Shown piece after piece: positions 44,743-54,328 of a stretch of DNA of 64,000 bases. Origin of the DNA: Nostoc sp. UHCC 0926. Its GTDB lineage: Bacteria; Cyanobacteriota; Cyanobacteriia; Cyanobacteriales; Nostocaceae. Both the position numbers and the translations under genes were made by a program. The stretch spans positions 2,542,001-2,606,000 of the forward strand of contig NZ_CP117768.1 in assembly GCF_028623165.1 (NCBI RefSeq), given 5' to 3'. Every line of letters starts with the position of its first letter. Position 1 is the stretch's first letter. The notes below the pieces were generated by a model, which searched no databases, was not told the DNA's origin, and was given only the letters and a program-made list of their open reading frames with translations.

Positions 44743-45912
44743 ATGAAAGCGATGATTCTCGCGGCTGGCAAGGGGACTCGCGTGCGTCCGATTACCTATA
44801 CAATTCCCAAACCGATGATTCCCATCCTGCAAAAGCCAGTGATGGAGTTCTTGCTGGAACTGTTACGCCGACATGGATTTGACCAGATTATGGTCAACGT
44901 TAGTCATTTGGCTGAGGAAATAGAAAACTATTTTCGTGATGGTCAACGATTTGGGGTGCAGATTGCCTATTCCTTTGAAGGGAAAATTGATGACGACGGG
45001 AAACTGGAGGGAGAAGCAATTGGTTCAGCTGGAGGGATGCGCCGCATCCAAGACTTCTCACCCTTTTTTGATGATACCTTTGTGGTTTTGTGCGGTGATG
45101 CTTTGATTGACTTGGATTTAACTGCGGCGGTTAAATGGCATAAAGCTAAAGGGGCGATCGCTACTATTATTACGAAATCTGTCCCCAAGGAAGAAGTTTC
45201 TAGCTACGGTGTGGTTGTGACTGACGAAGAGGGTCGTGTCAAAGCTTTCCAAGAAAAACCTGCAACTGAAGAAGCTCTCAGCACCAACATCAACACAGGT
45301 ATTTACATCTTTGAGCCAGAGGTGTTTAATTATATTCCTTCTGGTGTCGAATATGACATTGGTAGCCAATTGTTTCCCAAATTGGTAGAAATCAAAGCTC
45401 CCTTCTATGCCATTCCTATGGACTTTGAATGGGTAGATATTGGTAAAGTACCAGATTATTGGCGGGCGATTCGCGGTGTACTGCTGGGTGAAATCAAAAA
45501 TGTGCAAATCCCTGGTCATGAAGTCGCCCCTGGCATCTATACTGGCTTAAATGTTGCGGTAAATTGGGACAAAGTGGATATCACAGGCCCAGTTTACATT
45601 GGCGGTATGACCAGAATAGAAGATGGAGCTAAAATTGTCGGCCCAGCGATGATTGGCCCCAATTGTTGGATATGTAGTGGTGCAACAGTGGAAAACAGCG
45701 TGATTTTTGAATGGTCGCGCCTGGGTCCTGGAGTCCGCTTAGTCGATAAGCTGGTGTTTGGACGTTATTGCGTAGATAAAACTGGCGCTGCGATCGATGT
45801 TCAAGCGGCTGCTTTAGACTGGCTGATTACCGATGCCCGTCAGACGGTGCCATCACATACCCCTGTTGAACGACAAGCGATAGAGGAATTGTTGGGGACA
45901 AACGCAAATTAA
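44743..45912 (+). CDS. NDP-sugar pyrophosphorylase (nucleotidyltransferase with LbH domain)
   Basis: This 389-residue enzyme activates a sugar 1-phosphate with NTP for polysaccharide synthesis. The N-terminal Rossmann domain has ILAAGKGTRVRPITYTIPKPM (nucleotide-binding loop and Lys), VLCGDALIDLDL (metal Asp), FQEKP and EWVDIGKVPDYWRA. From about 255 on it has hexapeptide left-handed beta-helix repeats (GPVYIGGMTRIEDGAKIVGP). Specificity could be glucose/dTTP or mannose/GTP; the C-terminal hexapeptides favour the mannose-1-phosphate guanylyltransferase-like group. Monocistronic. Confidence 0.88.
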   Translation: MKAMILAAGKGTRVRPITYTIPKPMIPILQKPVMEFLLELLRRHGFDQIMVNVSHLAEEIENYFRDGQRFGVQIAYSFEGKIDDDGKLEGEAIGSAGGMRRIQDFSPFFDDTFVVLCGDALIDLDLTAAVKWHKAKGAIATIITKSVPKEEVSSYGVVVTDEEGRVKAFQEKPATEEALSTNINTGIYIFEPEVFNYIPSGVEYDIGSQLFPKLVEIKAPFYAIPMDFEWVDIGKVPDYWRAIRGVLLGEIKNVQIPGHEVAPGIYTGLNVAVNWDKVDITGPVYIGGMTRIEDGAKIVGPAMIGPNCWICSGATVENSVIFEWSRLGPGVRLVDKLVFGRYCVDKTGAAIDVQAAALDWLITDARQTVPSHTPVERQAIEELLGTNAN

Positions 45913-46067
45913 AGTTAGGAAGTTAGGAGTTAAGAGTTATAACCTTTATTCCTAACTCTAGCCTGTGTTTTGGTGGTCGCAATTATGCTGAAACCTTTGT
46001 TATGAAGTTCAATTTGGTTTTGCAAGTCCCATATGTATTTTTTTTTACCGCCCAAAAACTATTAACC

Positions 46068-46176
46068 TCTCGTTCCTATTGCTCTGCATAGGAATGGATT
46101 TGGGGAGGCTCTGCCTCCTTAGACTATAGGCAGCAGCCCCTAGATGAGCATTCCCATGCTCTGCATGGGAACGAGA
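46068..46176. repeat. Dispersed CTCGTTCC / GGAACGAG repeat, copy 2
   Basis: It starts CTCGTTCCTATTGCTCTGCA and closes with CATGGGAACGAG in inverse, each end folding into its own hairpin (CCTAT..ATAGG; CCCATGC..GCATGGG). Between lies GGGGAGGCTCTGCCTCC. It is related to 19307-19372. It falls in the 468-bp gap between the NDP-sugar gene and speA. Confidence 0.6.
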
Positions 46177-46204
46177 TCATGTCATTTTGACAGGGCTACT
46201 CTTA

Positions 46205-46380
46205 ACTCCTGACTCCTGTACAGACGCGATTAATCGCGTCTCTCCTCACTCCTGACTCCTGTACAGACGCGATTAATCGCGTCTCTCCTCACTCCTGACT
46301 CCTGTACAGACGCGATTAATCGCGTCTCTCCTCACTCCTAACTCCTGTACAGACGCGATTAATCGCGTCTCTCCTCACTC
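46205..46380. repeat. 43-bp tandem repeat with AGACGCGATTAATCGCGTCT hairpin (four units)
   Basis: The 20-bp perfect palindrome AGACGCGATTAATCGCGTCT is at 46222, 46265, 46308 and 46351, always 43 bp apart, joined by near-identical CTCCTCACTCCTGACTCCTG spacers. It abuts the stop codon of speA. The spacers do not vary, so it is not a CRISPR. Two more copies follow ndk. Confidence 0.9.
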
Positions 46381-48399
46381 CTAACTATTTAAATACGTAT
46401 ATCTTCTGAGACTCTGCTCGTAGGTTTGCAGCAGTCGCTGAGATTCTGCTAGGGTAATCCGCTTTTCTTCTAATGCTTGCTCGCAACGCTGACGAATGTT
46501 TTCCACCATATCTTCGGAGTCATACTGGACGTAGCTCACCACTTCACTCATGGTGTCACCTTTGACAACGTGTTCAATCTGGTAGCCTTTGGGCGTCAAT
46601 TGAATGTGAACGGCGTTAGTATCGCCAAATAGGTTGTGCAAATTGCCCATGATTTCTTGGTAAGCTCCATTCAAGAACATCCCCAAATAATAGGGTTCTC
46701 CGGGCTTGTGGGTGTGCAACTCTAAAACCGACTTGACATCGCGCAGGTCAATAAAACGGTCGATTTTACCATCACTGTCGCAGGTGAGGTCTGCTAAAAT
46801 TCCTCGCCGCGTTGGTTCTTCATCCAAACGGTGGATTGGCATGATCGGGAATAGCTGATCGATCGCCCAGCAATCTGGTGCCGATTGAAACACTGACATG
46901 TTGACGTAGTAGATGGAAGCCATTATTTTCTCTAGGTCTTCCAGTTCATCGGGTACGTATTCTTGCTGTCTAGTAATGTTGAGAATTTTTTGACAACAAG
47001 CCCAGTAGAGGCGTTCGGCCTTGGCTCGTTCTCTGAGGCGTAAAATTCCTAAGTTGAAGCGGCTGATGGCTTCTTCTTTGAATTGTGCAGCGTCATGGTA
47101 CAACTCTTGGTAATTTTCTTGGTTGATGGATTGGAAGCTTTCCCAAAGATAATTAATAATTGGGGATTCTCCCTCTTGTGGAGGTTCTGGGGCGTCGAGG
47201 GGGACATCGCTAGTACTGAGAACATCAAAAATCAGCAGCGACTGATGGGAAGCGAGCGCTCGTCCACTTTCGCTAATCAGTGTTGGTACGGTAATCTGCC
47301 GTTCAGCACAGGTATCTTTTAACTCTGCCACGATGTCGTTGGCATAGTTCTGCATGTTGTAATTTTTCGATGCATAGAAGTTGGTTTGGGAGCCATCATA
47401 ATCTACACCCAAGCCGCCACCAACATCAAGGTATTTCATATCTGCCCCCAGCATCGCCAATTCCACATAAATGCGGCTGGCTTCTTGGATGGCATCTTTA
47501 ATCACATTAATGGCAGAGATTTGTGAGCCGATGTGGAAGTGCATCAACTGCAAAGAATCGAGCAAGTTAGCTTCCCGTAACTTGTCAACAGCCTCGATTA
47601 CCTCAGGCATAGTCAAACCAAATTTAGCGCGATCGCCACTAGAGGCTCCCCAACGTCCCATGCCTTGGGTACTGAGTTTAGCACGAACCCCCAAAATCGG
47701 CTTAATACCTAACTGGCGATTGGCATTAATCACCAAATCAACCTCTTCAATCTGTTCTAGGACGATGATTGGTGTTTGCCCTAGTCTTTGGGCTAACATT
47801 GCCGTTTCGATGTATTCTCGGTCTTTGTAGCCGTTGCAAACTAACAATGCTCCTGGTGTATCCAGGACAGCTAGAGCAATCATTAATTCTGGCTTGGAAC
47901 CGGCTTCTAAGCCAAATTGATGAGGCTTGCCAAATTTCACTAAATCCTCAATTAAATGCCGCTCTTGGTTGCATTTGACGGGAAACACGCCCCGGTAGAC
48001 GCCAGGGTAATTGTAGCGGGCGATCGCTTTGGCAAAACAAGCGTTCAATCGCTCAATCCGGTCTTCCAAAATATCGGAAAAGCGAATCAACATGGGAAGT
48101 CCCAAGTTGCGCTGCTTCATGGCGTTGACCAATTCAAACAAGTCTAGAGAACCCCCGCGATCGCCCTTGGGTGCAACAGTAACGTGTCCAGCAGCGTTAA
48201 TCGAAAAATAAGGTTGTCCCCAACCTTCAATCCTGTATAAGGCTTCGCTATCCTCAATTTTCCAGGAGCGAGGTAAATCTCCTGTGGTAGTACTAGATGG
48301 TAACAACTTTTTCTGTTTATGATTTTTCACTTCAGATTTATGTCCATTGGCCGGTACTTGTACCACCTCGTCAGATGTAGCAGTTGGCTCAACACCCAT
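46381..48399 (-). CDS. speA: Biosynthetic arginine decarboxylase
   Basis: This 672-residue PLP enzyme of alanine-racemase fold makes agmatine for polyamine synthesis. PLP Lys142 is in GVFPVKCNQERH, and HFHIGSQISAI, YLDVGGGLGVDYDGS, SESGRALASHQ and TCDSDGKIDRFI follow as in SpeA. The first 40 residues are a non-conserved polar extension. It is divergent from ndk across 190 bp. Arginine supplied through argB (36 kb) or from cyanophycin would be the substrate. Confidence 0.96.
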   Translation of the reverse strand: MGVEPTATSDEVVQVPANGHKSEVKNHKQKKLLPSSTTTGDLPRSWKIEDSEALYRIEGWGQPYFSINAAGHVTVAPKGDRGGSLDLFELVNAMKQRNLGLPMLIRFSDILEDRIERLNACFAKAIARYNYPGVYRGVFPVKCNQERHLIEDLVKFGKPHQFGLEAGSKPELMIALAVLDTPGALLVCNGYKDREYIETAMLAQRLGQTPIIVLEQIEEVDLVINANRQLGIKPILGVRAKLSTQGMGRWGASSGDRAKFGLTMPEVIEAVDKLREANLLDSLQLMHFHIGSQISAINVIKDAIQEASRIYVELAMLGADMKYLDVGGGLGVDYDGSQTNFYASKNYNMQNYANDIVAELKDTCAERQITVPTLISESGRALASHQSLLIFDVLSTSDVPLDAPEPPQEGESPIINYLWESFQSINQENYQELYHDAAQFKEEAISRFNLGILRLRERAKAERLYWACCQKILNITRQQEYVPDELEDLEKIMASIYYVNMSVFQSAPDCWAIDQLFPIMPIHRLDEEPTRRGILADLTCDSDGKIDRFIDLRDVKSVLELHTHKPGEPYYLGMFLNGAYQEIMGNLHNLFGDTNAVHIQLTPKGYQIEHVVKGDTMSEVVSYVQYDSEDMVENIRQRCEQALEEKRITLAESQRLLQTYEQSLRRYTYLNS

Positions 48400-48589
48400 T
48401 TCTTCCTAACCTCAGTTTTTCTACCCACGAGTTAACAATTTAGCGCATTCATCTGAGAACGGATATGCACCTAAAGATAAATTCTGAGATAAACTCTGAT
48501 TGGTCACAAGTCAGGAGTCACGAGTGCAAAACCCTTGTACAAAGGACTATTGACTAGATAAAAACTTTATTAAGCTTTGGGAGATGGCA

Positions 48590-49039
48590 ATGGAGCGCAC
48601 ATTCTTAGCAATTAAACCTGATGGAGTACAGCGGGGATTAGTGGGGGAAATTATCCGTCGCTTTGAAACTAAAGGTTTTACCCTAGTTGGTTTGAAGTTC
48701 TTGAAAGTCAGTCATGAATTGGCTGAACAACACTATGATGTTCACCGGGAACGTCCCTTTTTTACTGGTCTAGTTGAATTTATCACTTCTAGCCCAGTGG
48801 TGGCGATGGTATGGGAAGGTGATGGCGTCGTTGCATCTGCCAGAAAGATTATTGGTGCAACAAACCCCTTAACAGCAGAGCCAGGAACGATTCGGGGTGA
48901 TTTTGGCCTGAATATTGGTCGTAACTTGATTCACGGTTCTGATGCTCCAGAAACCGCGCACCAAGAAATAGCCCTATGGTTTAAAGATGAAGAATTAGTC
49001 AATTGGCAACCACACTTAACGCCTTGGTTGCACGAGTAA
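48590..49039 (+). CDS. ndk: Nucleoside diphosphate kinase
   Basis: This is a 149-residue hexamer-type NDP kinase with the complete signature: [20 protein letters not shown] at the start, Lys11-type position, [16 protein letters not shown], and phospho-His115 in RNLIHGSD. An ATG at 48584 is two codons upstream, but GGGAG touches it. The same GGGAG is six bases from ATG 48590, which also gives the family length of 149, so that start is chosen. Confidence 0.97.
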   Translation: MERTFLAIKPDGVQRGLVGEIIRRFETKGFTLVGLKFLKVSHELAEQHYDVHRERPFFTGLVEFITSSPVVAMVWEGDGVVASARKIIGATNPLTAEPGTIRGDFGLNIGRNLIHGSDAPETAHQEIALWFKDEELVNWQPHLTPWLHE

Positions 49040-49046
49040 GGGAGAG

Positions 49047-49105
49047 AGACGCGATTAATCGCGTCTGTACAGGAGTTAAAAGTAGAGACGCGATTAATCG
49101 CGTCT
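49047..49105. repeat. Two copies of the AGACGCGATTAATCGCGTCT hairpin after ndk
   Basis: The copies lie at 49047-49066 and 49086-49105, followed by GTACAGGAGTTA-type sequence. Read in the direction of transcription they have the same orientation as the four copies after speA, so the two divergent genes are each ended by the same repeat. Confidence 0.85.
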
Positions 49106-49307
49106 CTACAGGAGTTAGGAGTTAAAAATTCATAACTAACGCCGTGTGCAACTTTTACTCAAACCTAACCCCCAACCCCAACCCTTGTAGCGTTGGGGAG
49201 CAAGAATCAAAGCCTCTCAGGAGTGGGGGAGAGGAATGGAAGCGGGGTTCTAAGAATAAGTTGCACATCGCATTTGAGTGTTCCAAAAAATAAATGATCC
49301 AAAACCC

Positions 49308-49438
49308 GTCATTGCGTAGGCGGAGCCTTCCCGTAGGGTACGAAACGTAGTGTAGCAAAGCAATCTCGAAGTCTTTGCGATTGCTACCCTTCGGGAACGC
49401 CAAGGGCGAACATTACGCTTTGCTCCATTCGCAATGAC
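49308..49438. repeat. MITE-like repeat with GTCATTGCG ends
   Basis: GTCATTGCG at 49308-49316 is inverted at 49430-49438. The interior has GGCGGAGCCTTCCCG and CCTTCGGGAACGCC palindromes common in Nostoc-type intergenic DNA. No gene lies in the gap 49040-49486, and the 82-codon minus frame is an artefact. Confidence 0.5.
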
Positions 49439-49486
49439 AATTGGGCATTTTTTTATTTGGAGTACTCTTAATTAATAACTTCTCAC

Positions 49487-50209
49487 TTACTTCGAGATTT
49501 CACTTTTTTCCGGTTCTACTTGGGGCAATTCAGTGCCAATACGCTTAGAAAATCCCCAGCCTAAAATTAGGAAGATGGCAGGAATCATTATCCATTCTGG
49601 TGGAACTAAACTATCGTTCACCACTTTCAACAACAAGCGCAAGCCTACCAACGCTACAGTTACATAGCCTGCATCTTCTAGGTTTTCATATTCGTCTAGC
49701 CAACGGATAAACAATCCCGCCATGAATCGCAGCGTAATAATACCAATTGTTGCACCCGTCAGCACCAGCCATTTTTCTTGAGAAACTGCGATCGCAGTTG
49801 TCACGCTATCTAAAGAAAATGCCAAATCTGTAAATGCAATCACGGGTATCGCTTGCAACAACGAATTAAAACGTGGTTCGTGATGCTGCTCGTCTTTATC
49901 TTGTTGAGAGGTAAAGTGTTGGAATACCAACCACAGCAGGTAAGCAGCACCCAATAATTCAAATTGCCAGAATTGTTGTACCCAAGTAGCCGTGAGAATC
50001 AGGGTAATTCGCAGCACATAGGCAACGACTAAACCAAAGTTGAGGGCCTTACGCTCAAGTTCTTTGTCTTCCAGCCCTTGAGCGATCGCAGCTAGGGCGA
50101 TCGCATTGTCGGCAGATAACACCGCCTCTAAAAATATCAGGATCAGCAGAACTATTGGGGCTTCAACGCTGAAATGAAAGTTGAGGTAATCAAAAATTTG
50201 GTCTAGCAT
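49487..50209 (-). CDS. TerC-family membrane protein
   Basis: This 240-residue protein has seven or more helices in the TerC/YkoY/Alx family. Two acidic membrane motifs are visible, EAVLSADNAIALAAIA at about 28-43 and TDLAFSLDSVTTAIA at about 131-145, a duplicated metal-site pattern. Relatives export Mn2+ or load metal on secreted enzymes, so a manganese role is plausible. No yybP-ykoY riboswitch was recognised upstream. It follows the Zorya-like genes by 269 bp, probably as an unrelated unit. Confidence 0.86.
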   Translation of the reverse strand: MLDQIFDYLNFHFSVEAPIVLLILIFLEAVLSADNAIALAAIAQGLEDKELERKALNFGLVVAYVLRITLILTATWVQQFWQFELLGAAYLLWLVFQHFTSQQDKDEQHHEPRFNSLLQAIPVIAFTDLAFSLDSVTTAIAVSQEKWLVLTGATIGIITLRFMAGLFIRWLDEYENLEDAGYVTVALVGLRLLLKVVNDSLVPPEWIMIPAIFLILGWGFSKRIGTELPQVEPEKSEISK

Positions 50210-50478
50210 TCCGGGTTTCTCAAGCAGAAAAAATTAAAATTTGACAATAACAGAGATTTTCATGTTAAAAAGCGCAATAAATTGCTACTCTAATTCAGCT
50301 TAACGTGGTTGTGGTGGATTTTGAAGGGGGTTGACATGTGTGCGATCGCAGTGCCAGTAGGGTGTTCTGGGTGTTATTCAATACACCAATATTTTTAACA
50401 TCTTGCTCAATGCGATCGCAATGGACTGTTGTGATTTCGCTTCTAGAATTAGAAGATGATGATTTAAGGTGATAATTT

Positions 50479-51888
50479 TCAGTCTATTAAAAAACAAATC
50501 TTGTTACAGTAGACTTTAGCTTCCCGTTCTAGACGTTCAATTTCTCTTTTCCACCGCTCAAGCCTGTTTTCTCGCTGTTGCAATTGATCTGCTGTCGGGT
50601 TTCTGGAACGCTGGGTATCTGGATTAGGCAAAATTCCATTATTTGCAAGCCAGACGCGGGAAAATACCTGCCAAAGAAATTCATGATCGTGCTTATCACC
50701 ACCCAGACAGCGAATCCGTTTAACTGAAAGTGTTGATTCACCAAAAAGGATTTGCTGATTTCTGGGATTTTTAGGAAACAGGCGCGTCTCACTACCTCTT
50801 CCACGAAAGAATTCGACTACAAACCACTCACCAAAATCGAATATACAGACTTCTGTACAATCGCTACCATCATCTTCTAGTAAATCAACATCACCTTGGA
50901 TTTGATACCCTATGGCAATTTGTGATGTCTTAGGTAACAAGATGCGAAGCCTTTCAAAGCGGTTACTATAATCAGCCCAAAAGTCTCTGCGTCTACATAG
51001 CCGATTTGACTCGAAGTCTTGCAAATCGAGCCTGTTAAATATGAGATTTACTAATTTTTGGAAATCACCATAATTGATACCTCCAATCCACTCTCGAAGT
51101 CTTTGCCTTCCTGGATCTGAAAGTTTATACCAATTTTCACCATTTCTATAGTTATTTCGCAACCAATCAACCAGTAACGAATGATTGCTAGCTATATCAT
51201 TGGAAACCTTAGTTAGTAAATGATTAACAGCTTTTATTTGCTGACTATCTGACATTTCATCCAAACAACTTAACAGCCATCTTACTTGCTGCTTATTTGG
51301 AGAGCGAATTGTAGTAAAATAGGGAGTTATGTCTTCTATAAATTTGCTAAATAATGGAATCCAAATAGGTAAATCTTCTTTGATTGTGTTTAGTAATTCA
51401 GTTCGATTAATACGCTGTTCACAAGCAATTTTTGCTAATTCTATACCTGCTTGTGTACTGCGAAGCGCCCGAATAATTTGAACTGGTAGCAGGTGACTAA
51501 CTAAGTCAGAATTAGCAAAGATATCAAAAGATTCAGCTAAAGACTGTGCTAACACCTGTTCTTGCCAATCACCATCATAAATAGCTAAACGCCACAATAG
51601 CTGATGTTGTAGCCATGAGTTATAAATTGCTACCTTCCAAATGGCTGCTGATGTTTTCCTGGATCGGTCAATATTTTGCTGATCCCACTGTGCTTTAGCA
51701 TGGATGCAGTAAACCCAGTCTAACTTACTTACTTGATCAGCTTTATCCTGTTCAATAGCTTCCAATACTTTATCAACACTTGGTATTGATATTGTTGTAT
51801 CTGGGAAGTTACTTGCAAGTTGAATAAGTTGATTAGGACTACACTGGGGAGTTTCAGGTAGGGAAGGAATGGAAAACTGAAAATTCAA
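50479..51888 (-). CDS. zorC: EH-signature protein, ZorC-like
   Basis: This protein of about 469 residues is mostly helical, with a C-terminal EH_Signature domain: LCRRRDFWADYSNRFERLRI, then DFGEWFVVEFFRGRGSETRLF with the signature Glu, and KHDHEFLWQVFSRVW with the signature His. In type I Zorya this domain defines ZorC, thought to bind DNA near the ZorAB motor. It ends in a basic coiled stretch (ENRLERWKREIERLEREAK). The frame opens at TTG 51906, but AAAGGAG lies about seven bases before TTG 51888, four bases after the zorB stop, so that start is preferred. It is the last gene of the operon; no ZorD helicase-nuclease follows. Confidence 0.72.
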   Translation of the reverse strand: MNFQFSIPSLPETPQCSPNQLIQLASNFPDTTISIPSVDKVLEAIEQDKADQVSKLDWVYCIHAKAQWDQQNIDRSRKTSAAIWKVAIYNSWLQHQLLWRLAIYDGDWQEQVLAQSLAESFDIFANSDLVSHLLPVQIIRALRSTQAGIELAKIACEQRINRTELLNTIKEDLPIWIPLFSKFIEDITPYFTTIRSPNKQQVRWLLSCLDEMSDSQQIKAVNHLLTKVSNDIASNHSLLVDWLRNNYRNGENWYKLSDPGRQRLREWIGGINYGDFQKLVNLIFNRLDLQDFESNRLCRRRDFWADYSNRFERLRILLPKTSQIAIGYQIQGDVDLLEDDGSDCTEVCIFDFGEWFVVEFFRGRGSETRLFPKNPRNQQILFGESTLSVKRIRCLGGDKHDHEFLWQVFSRVWLANNGILPNPDTQRSRNPTADQLQQRENRLERWKREIERLEREAKVYCNKICFLID

Positions 51889-51892
51889 TGTT

Positions 51893-52552
51893 TTAGCTCC
51901 TTTCAAGAGAGGTTTTTACAATATCTTTCTTTAACTCATCACTGCGAAACTGAAAGCGGAAAACTACCTTGCGATCGCCTGGATTATCACGTTTTTTGTC
52001 AGATTCGATTTCTCCACGACCAGCAGCTAATATTTTCTGGCTTAAAGGCGCTTTGGTAGGGAAATTCATATCATAGAAAATGTATTTATAAACTGATGCT
52101 GATCGCAACAAGCTTAGTTGTAGATTAGTTTTATCGTCTCCATCTGAGCTAGTGTGACCTTCTATAACTACGCGGCTAATTTCCTTCTCAAATTCTGGTT
52201 TTGAGAAAATCACACCACTGTAAACAGGAATAAAGCGGCGTAGGAATGCTTTACCTTCTACTTTAAGTTCTGTACTTCCCTTGGCAAAAAGAATTGATTC
52301 TTGGATACTGACATCCCCGGTTTCTGGGTTGACTTTAACATTGATATTGTTGCTTTTCATCTGTCCCACAACATTACCAATTACTACCCGTTTTGGTGCA
52401 TCCTTTTGTGCAAGCTGGAGTAGGGTAGTGATAAATAGCAACGCAAAAAACATTAGTAAACTAGACATCATATCGGCAATAGACAGATAGATACTAGAGT
52501 CATCATCCTCTATAATCTCTGCATTAATTTCACCTCTGATAAAATCATCCAT
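51893..52552 (-). CDS. zorB: MotB/OmpA-like stator subunit, ZorB-like
   Basis: This 219-residue protein has a short cytoplasmic head (MDDFIRGEINAEIIEDDD), one transmembrane helix (about 21-46) with Asp27 in SIADMMSSLLMFF, a linker and an OmpA-like peptidoglycan-binding domain (VVIEGHTSSDG, LSLLRSASVYKY, GDRKVVFRF). Asp27 corresponds to the ion-carrying Asp of MotB and ZorB. ATG 52552 overlaps the end of the zorA frame by 8 bp, which decides the start over ATG 52588. Together with ZorA it would form an ion-driven motor that senses phage attack at the envelope. Confidence 0.82.
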   Translation of the reverse strand: MDDFIRGEINAEIIEDDDSSIYLSIADMMSSLLMFFALLFITTLLQLAQKDAPKRVVIGNVVGQMKSNNINVKVNPETGDVSIQESILFAKGSTELKVEGKAFLRRFIPVYSGVIFSKPEFEKEISRVVIEGHTSSDGDDKTNLQLSLLRSASVYKYIFYDMNFPTKAPLSQKILAAGRGEIESDKKRDNPGDRKVVFRFQFRSDELKKDIVKTSLERS

Positions 52553-53955
52553 GATTGCTTCCACCATTATTAAATTGGCGGTTATCATGTGCAGCAGCTA
52601 GAACTTTTGCTGTCTCTAGTAAACCTCCGCAAACTTTAGACATGGAAGTATCTGCTTGTTGAAAAAAGTTTACCTGTAAGTCAACAGTCCTTTGCATAGA
52701 AACTTCAAGATGATCCTGCCAAGACTGAAGGCTATTGTCAAACTTTTTATTCAAATCCCTGTATGAATTGTCCACTCTTTGCACTTCTTGACCAATACCA
52801 CGAGCAAGATTTTCTAATTGAATTAGTCGTTGTGCATCGTTTAATCCAGCCGCACTAACTAATCTGTTAATTTGTTCGACAGACATCTGAATTGTAGCCA
52901 TACTTCCGTCTACTTCTTGAGTCAATTTACTACGTCTTTCAAATTCCTCTCTGAAAACTTGATCAAGATTGTTCACAACCCCAGATAATCCATCTCGTTG
53001 TTCGCCTAGCGTCCCCTCAAGTAAGTTGTTTTGTTGTTCAAAGAATGTCTGTAAATTTGTTTGATATTCTTTTCTAAATCTTGTCAAATCATCTTCTACT
53101 GTATGGCGAGTTGCTGTGAGTGTTGCGTCGATATTTACTAAAGTAGCCAGAAGATTATCCTTCGCATCATTCATCAAACCAGAAGCTTGATTACCCACTG
53201 TTTGTAGAGTATTAATTTGCTCATGAAAGGTTGTATTTGCTTGGGTGAGAATATGGATAATTCCAGTCCGAGTAGCTTGAAGCATCTGCTGTTCTACTAT
53301 TGCGCGTTCTTGTAGTGCTTTTTGCAGTTCCTCTCGGATTCCTCGGAAGATAGCAGCAGCTTCTACTGCACTTTCTTTAAAAGCACTTCGCTGGGCTGTC
53401 ATTCCTTCGATACTCTGAACTACACCTCGATTAATTTCGTGGGCTGTTTGTTGTATAACTCCCGTAGTTTCAGTTTGGAATTGTTTTCATTCCTACCAGT
53501 AGCTCTTTACTGGCAGTTATCAGTTCTTTGGTATCTTCTGTAGATAAATTGATTCCTTGGAGTCCCTGTTGTATACCATAAAATGTTCCTAAAAGACCAA
53601 TGGCAGTACACAAGGTTGTCACGAAGCGTAGGGAACTACGAGGTATGGGCTGGGCTAGGACAGATGGATACTTTATAAGTATGAGCTTACTATCTTGTTG
53701 TCTGAATCTACTAGAGTCATCAGTTCCTAGATGGTCTTTAAACCAAAGACTATCCTTTTCTAAAAGCTTGACATTTTTACCCTTTTTCAAATTGCTCAAA
53801 AATTTAATTGCAGCTTCAGTTGTGCCACATTCTGAGAGCCAATACTGCCATAATGTGCAAAGCTCGACAATAATTGCGACTATTAATACAAAAGCAATTG
53901 CCCAATGAAAAGGTTCGTTATGCCAAATAATGTTCCAAACTTTTGTCATTTCCAC
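52545..53955 (-). pseudogene. zorA: ZorA-like MotA/TolQ channel protein, frameshifted
   Basis: The first part (53955 to 53470) has a helix near 18-40, a cytoplasmic segment, the second helix in SLRFVTTLCTAIGLLGTFYG and IQQGLQGI, then KELLVGMKT, where MotA/ZorA proteins enter their next membrane helix. Reading there runs to a stop (IPN*). A second frame, open from 53486, continues KQFQTETTGVIQQTAHEINR and then a long coiled-coil tail (ATG at 53402 to 52545) like the ZorA tail that reaches into the cytoplasm. The helix after GMKT is missing and the frame is shifted, so a deletion has removed part of the channel. The tail piece may still be translated. Confidence 0.7.
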
Positions 53956-53980
53956 GCTGCACCCCTCTTGTTTATCTTGG

Positions 53981-54328
53981 TTATATCTTTTTGAATTGCT
54001 TTAATTCTTTATCCGTAAGAACTTTTTCAGCTATCCGCATTGGCAGATGTTCTGCATACAGGCGGTTCCCTATAGGTTCTCGGAGACGTAAGCTGTAAAG
54101 TGGTTCGCCTTCTGATTCTTTATCCTCAATTAAATAAACCTGTTCTGGTGCATAACTTCGCAACAAACGCACCTGCAAACAGGTTTTTAAATCCCGTGAA
54201 GAAATAGATAGGGGTGAATCTTGTCCAAATAATTCACAAGCCACTTTCCAAGCGTGGTTAACTACCACAATCTCCTTAACCAATTTCTCCACCGAGGGGT
54301 AGAATAGTTTTGCAGTTTCACTAATCAA
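53981..54328 (-). CDS. Small protein leading the Zorya-like operon
   Basis: This 115-residue protein has no recognised domain. It is helical at the start (MISETAKLFYPSVEKLVKEI), has a middle stretch LKTCLQVRLLRSYAPEQVYL and ends LTDKELKQFKKI. It stops 25 bp before the zorA start on the same strand and lies where a promoter-proximal accessory gene would be. It may regulate the system or act as partner; classical Zorya operons have no such gene that I recognise. Confidence 0.55.
   Translation of the reverse strand: MISETAKLFYPSVEKLVKEIVVVNHAWKVACELFGQDSPLSISSRDLKTCLQVRLLRSYAPEQVYLIEDKESEGEPLYSLRLREPIGNRLYAEHLPMRIAEKVLTDKELKQFKKI

Noticed and set aside
46205..46380. Regular palindromic repeats that could be taken for a CRISPR
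   Set aside because: The spacers are almost identical, there are only four units and no cas genes; it is a plain tandem repeat of 43 bp.
50210..50478. yybP-ykoY manganese riboswitch before the TerC gene
   Set aside because: The conserved paired motif was not visible; only AT-rich sequence and HIP1 sites are present.
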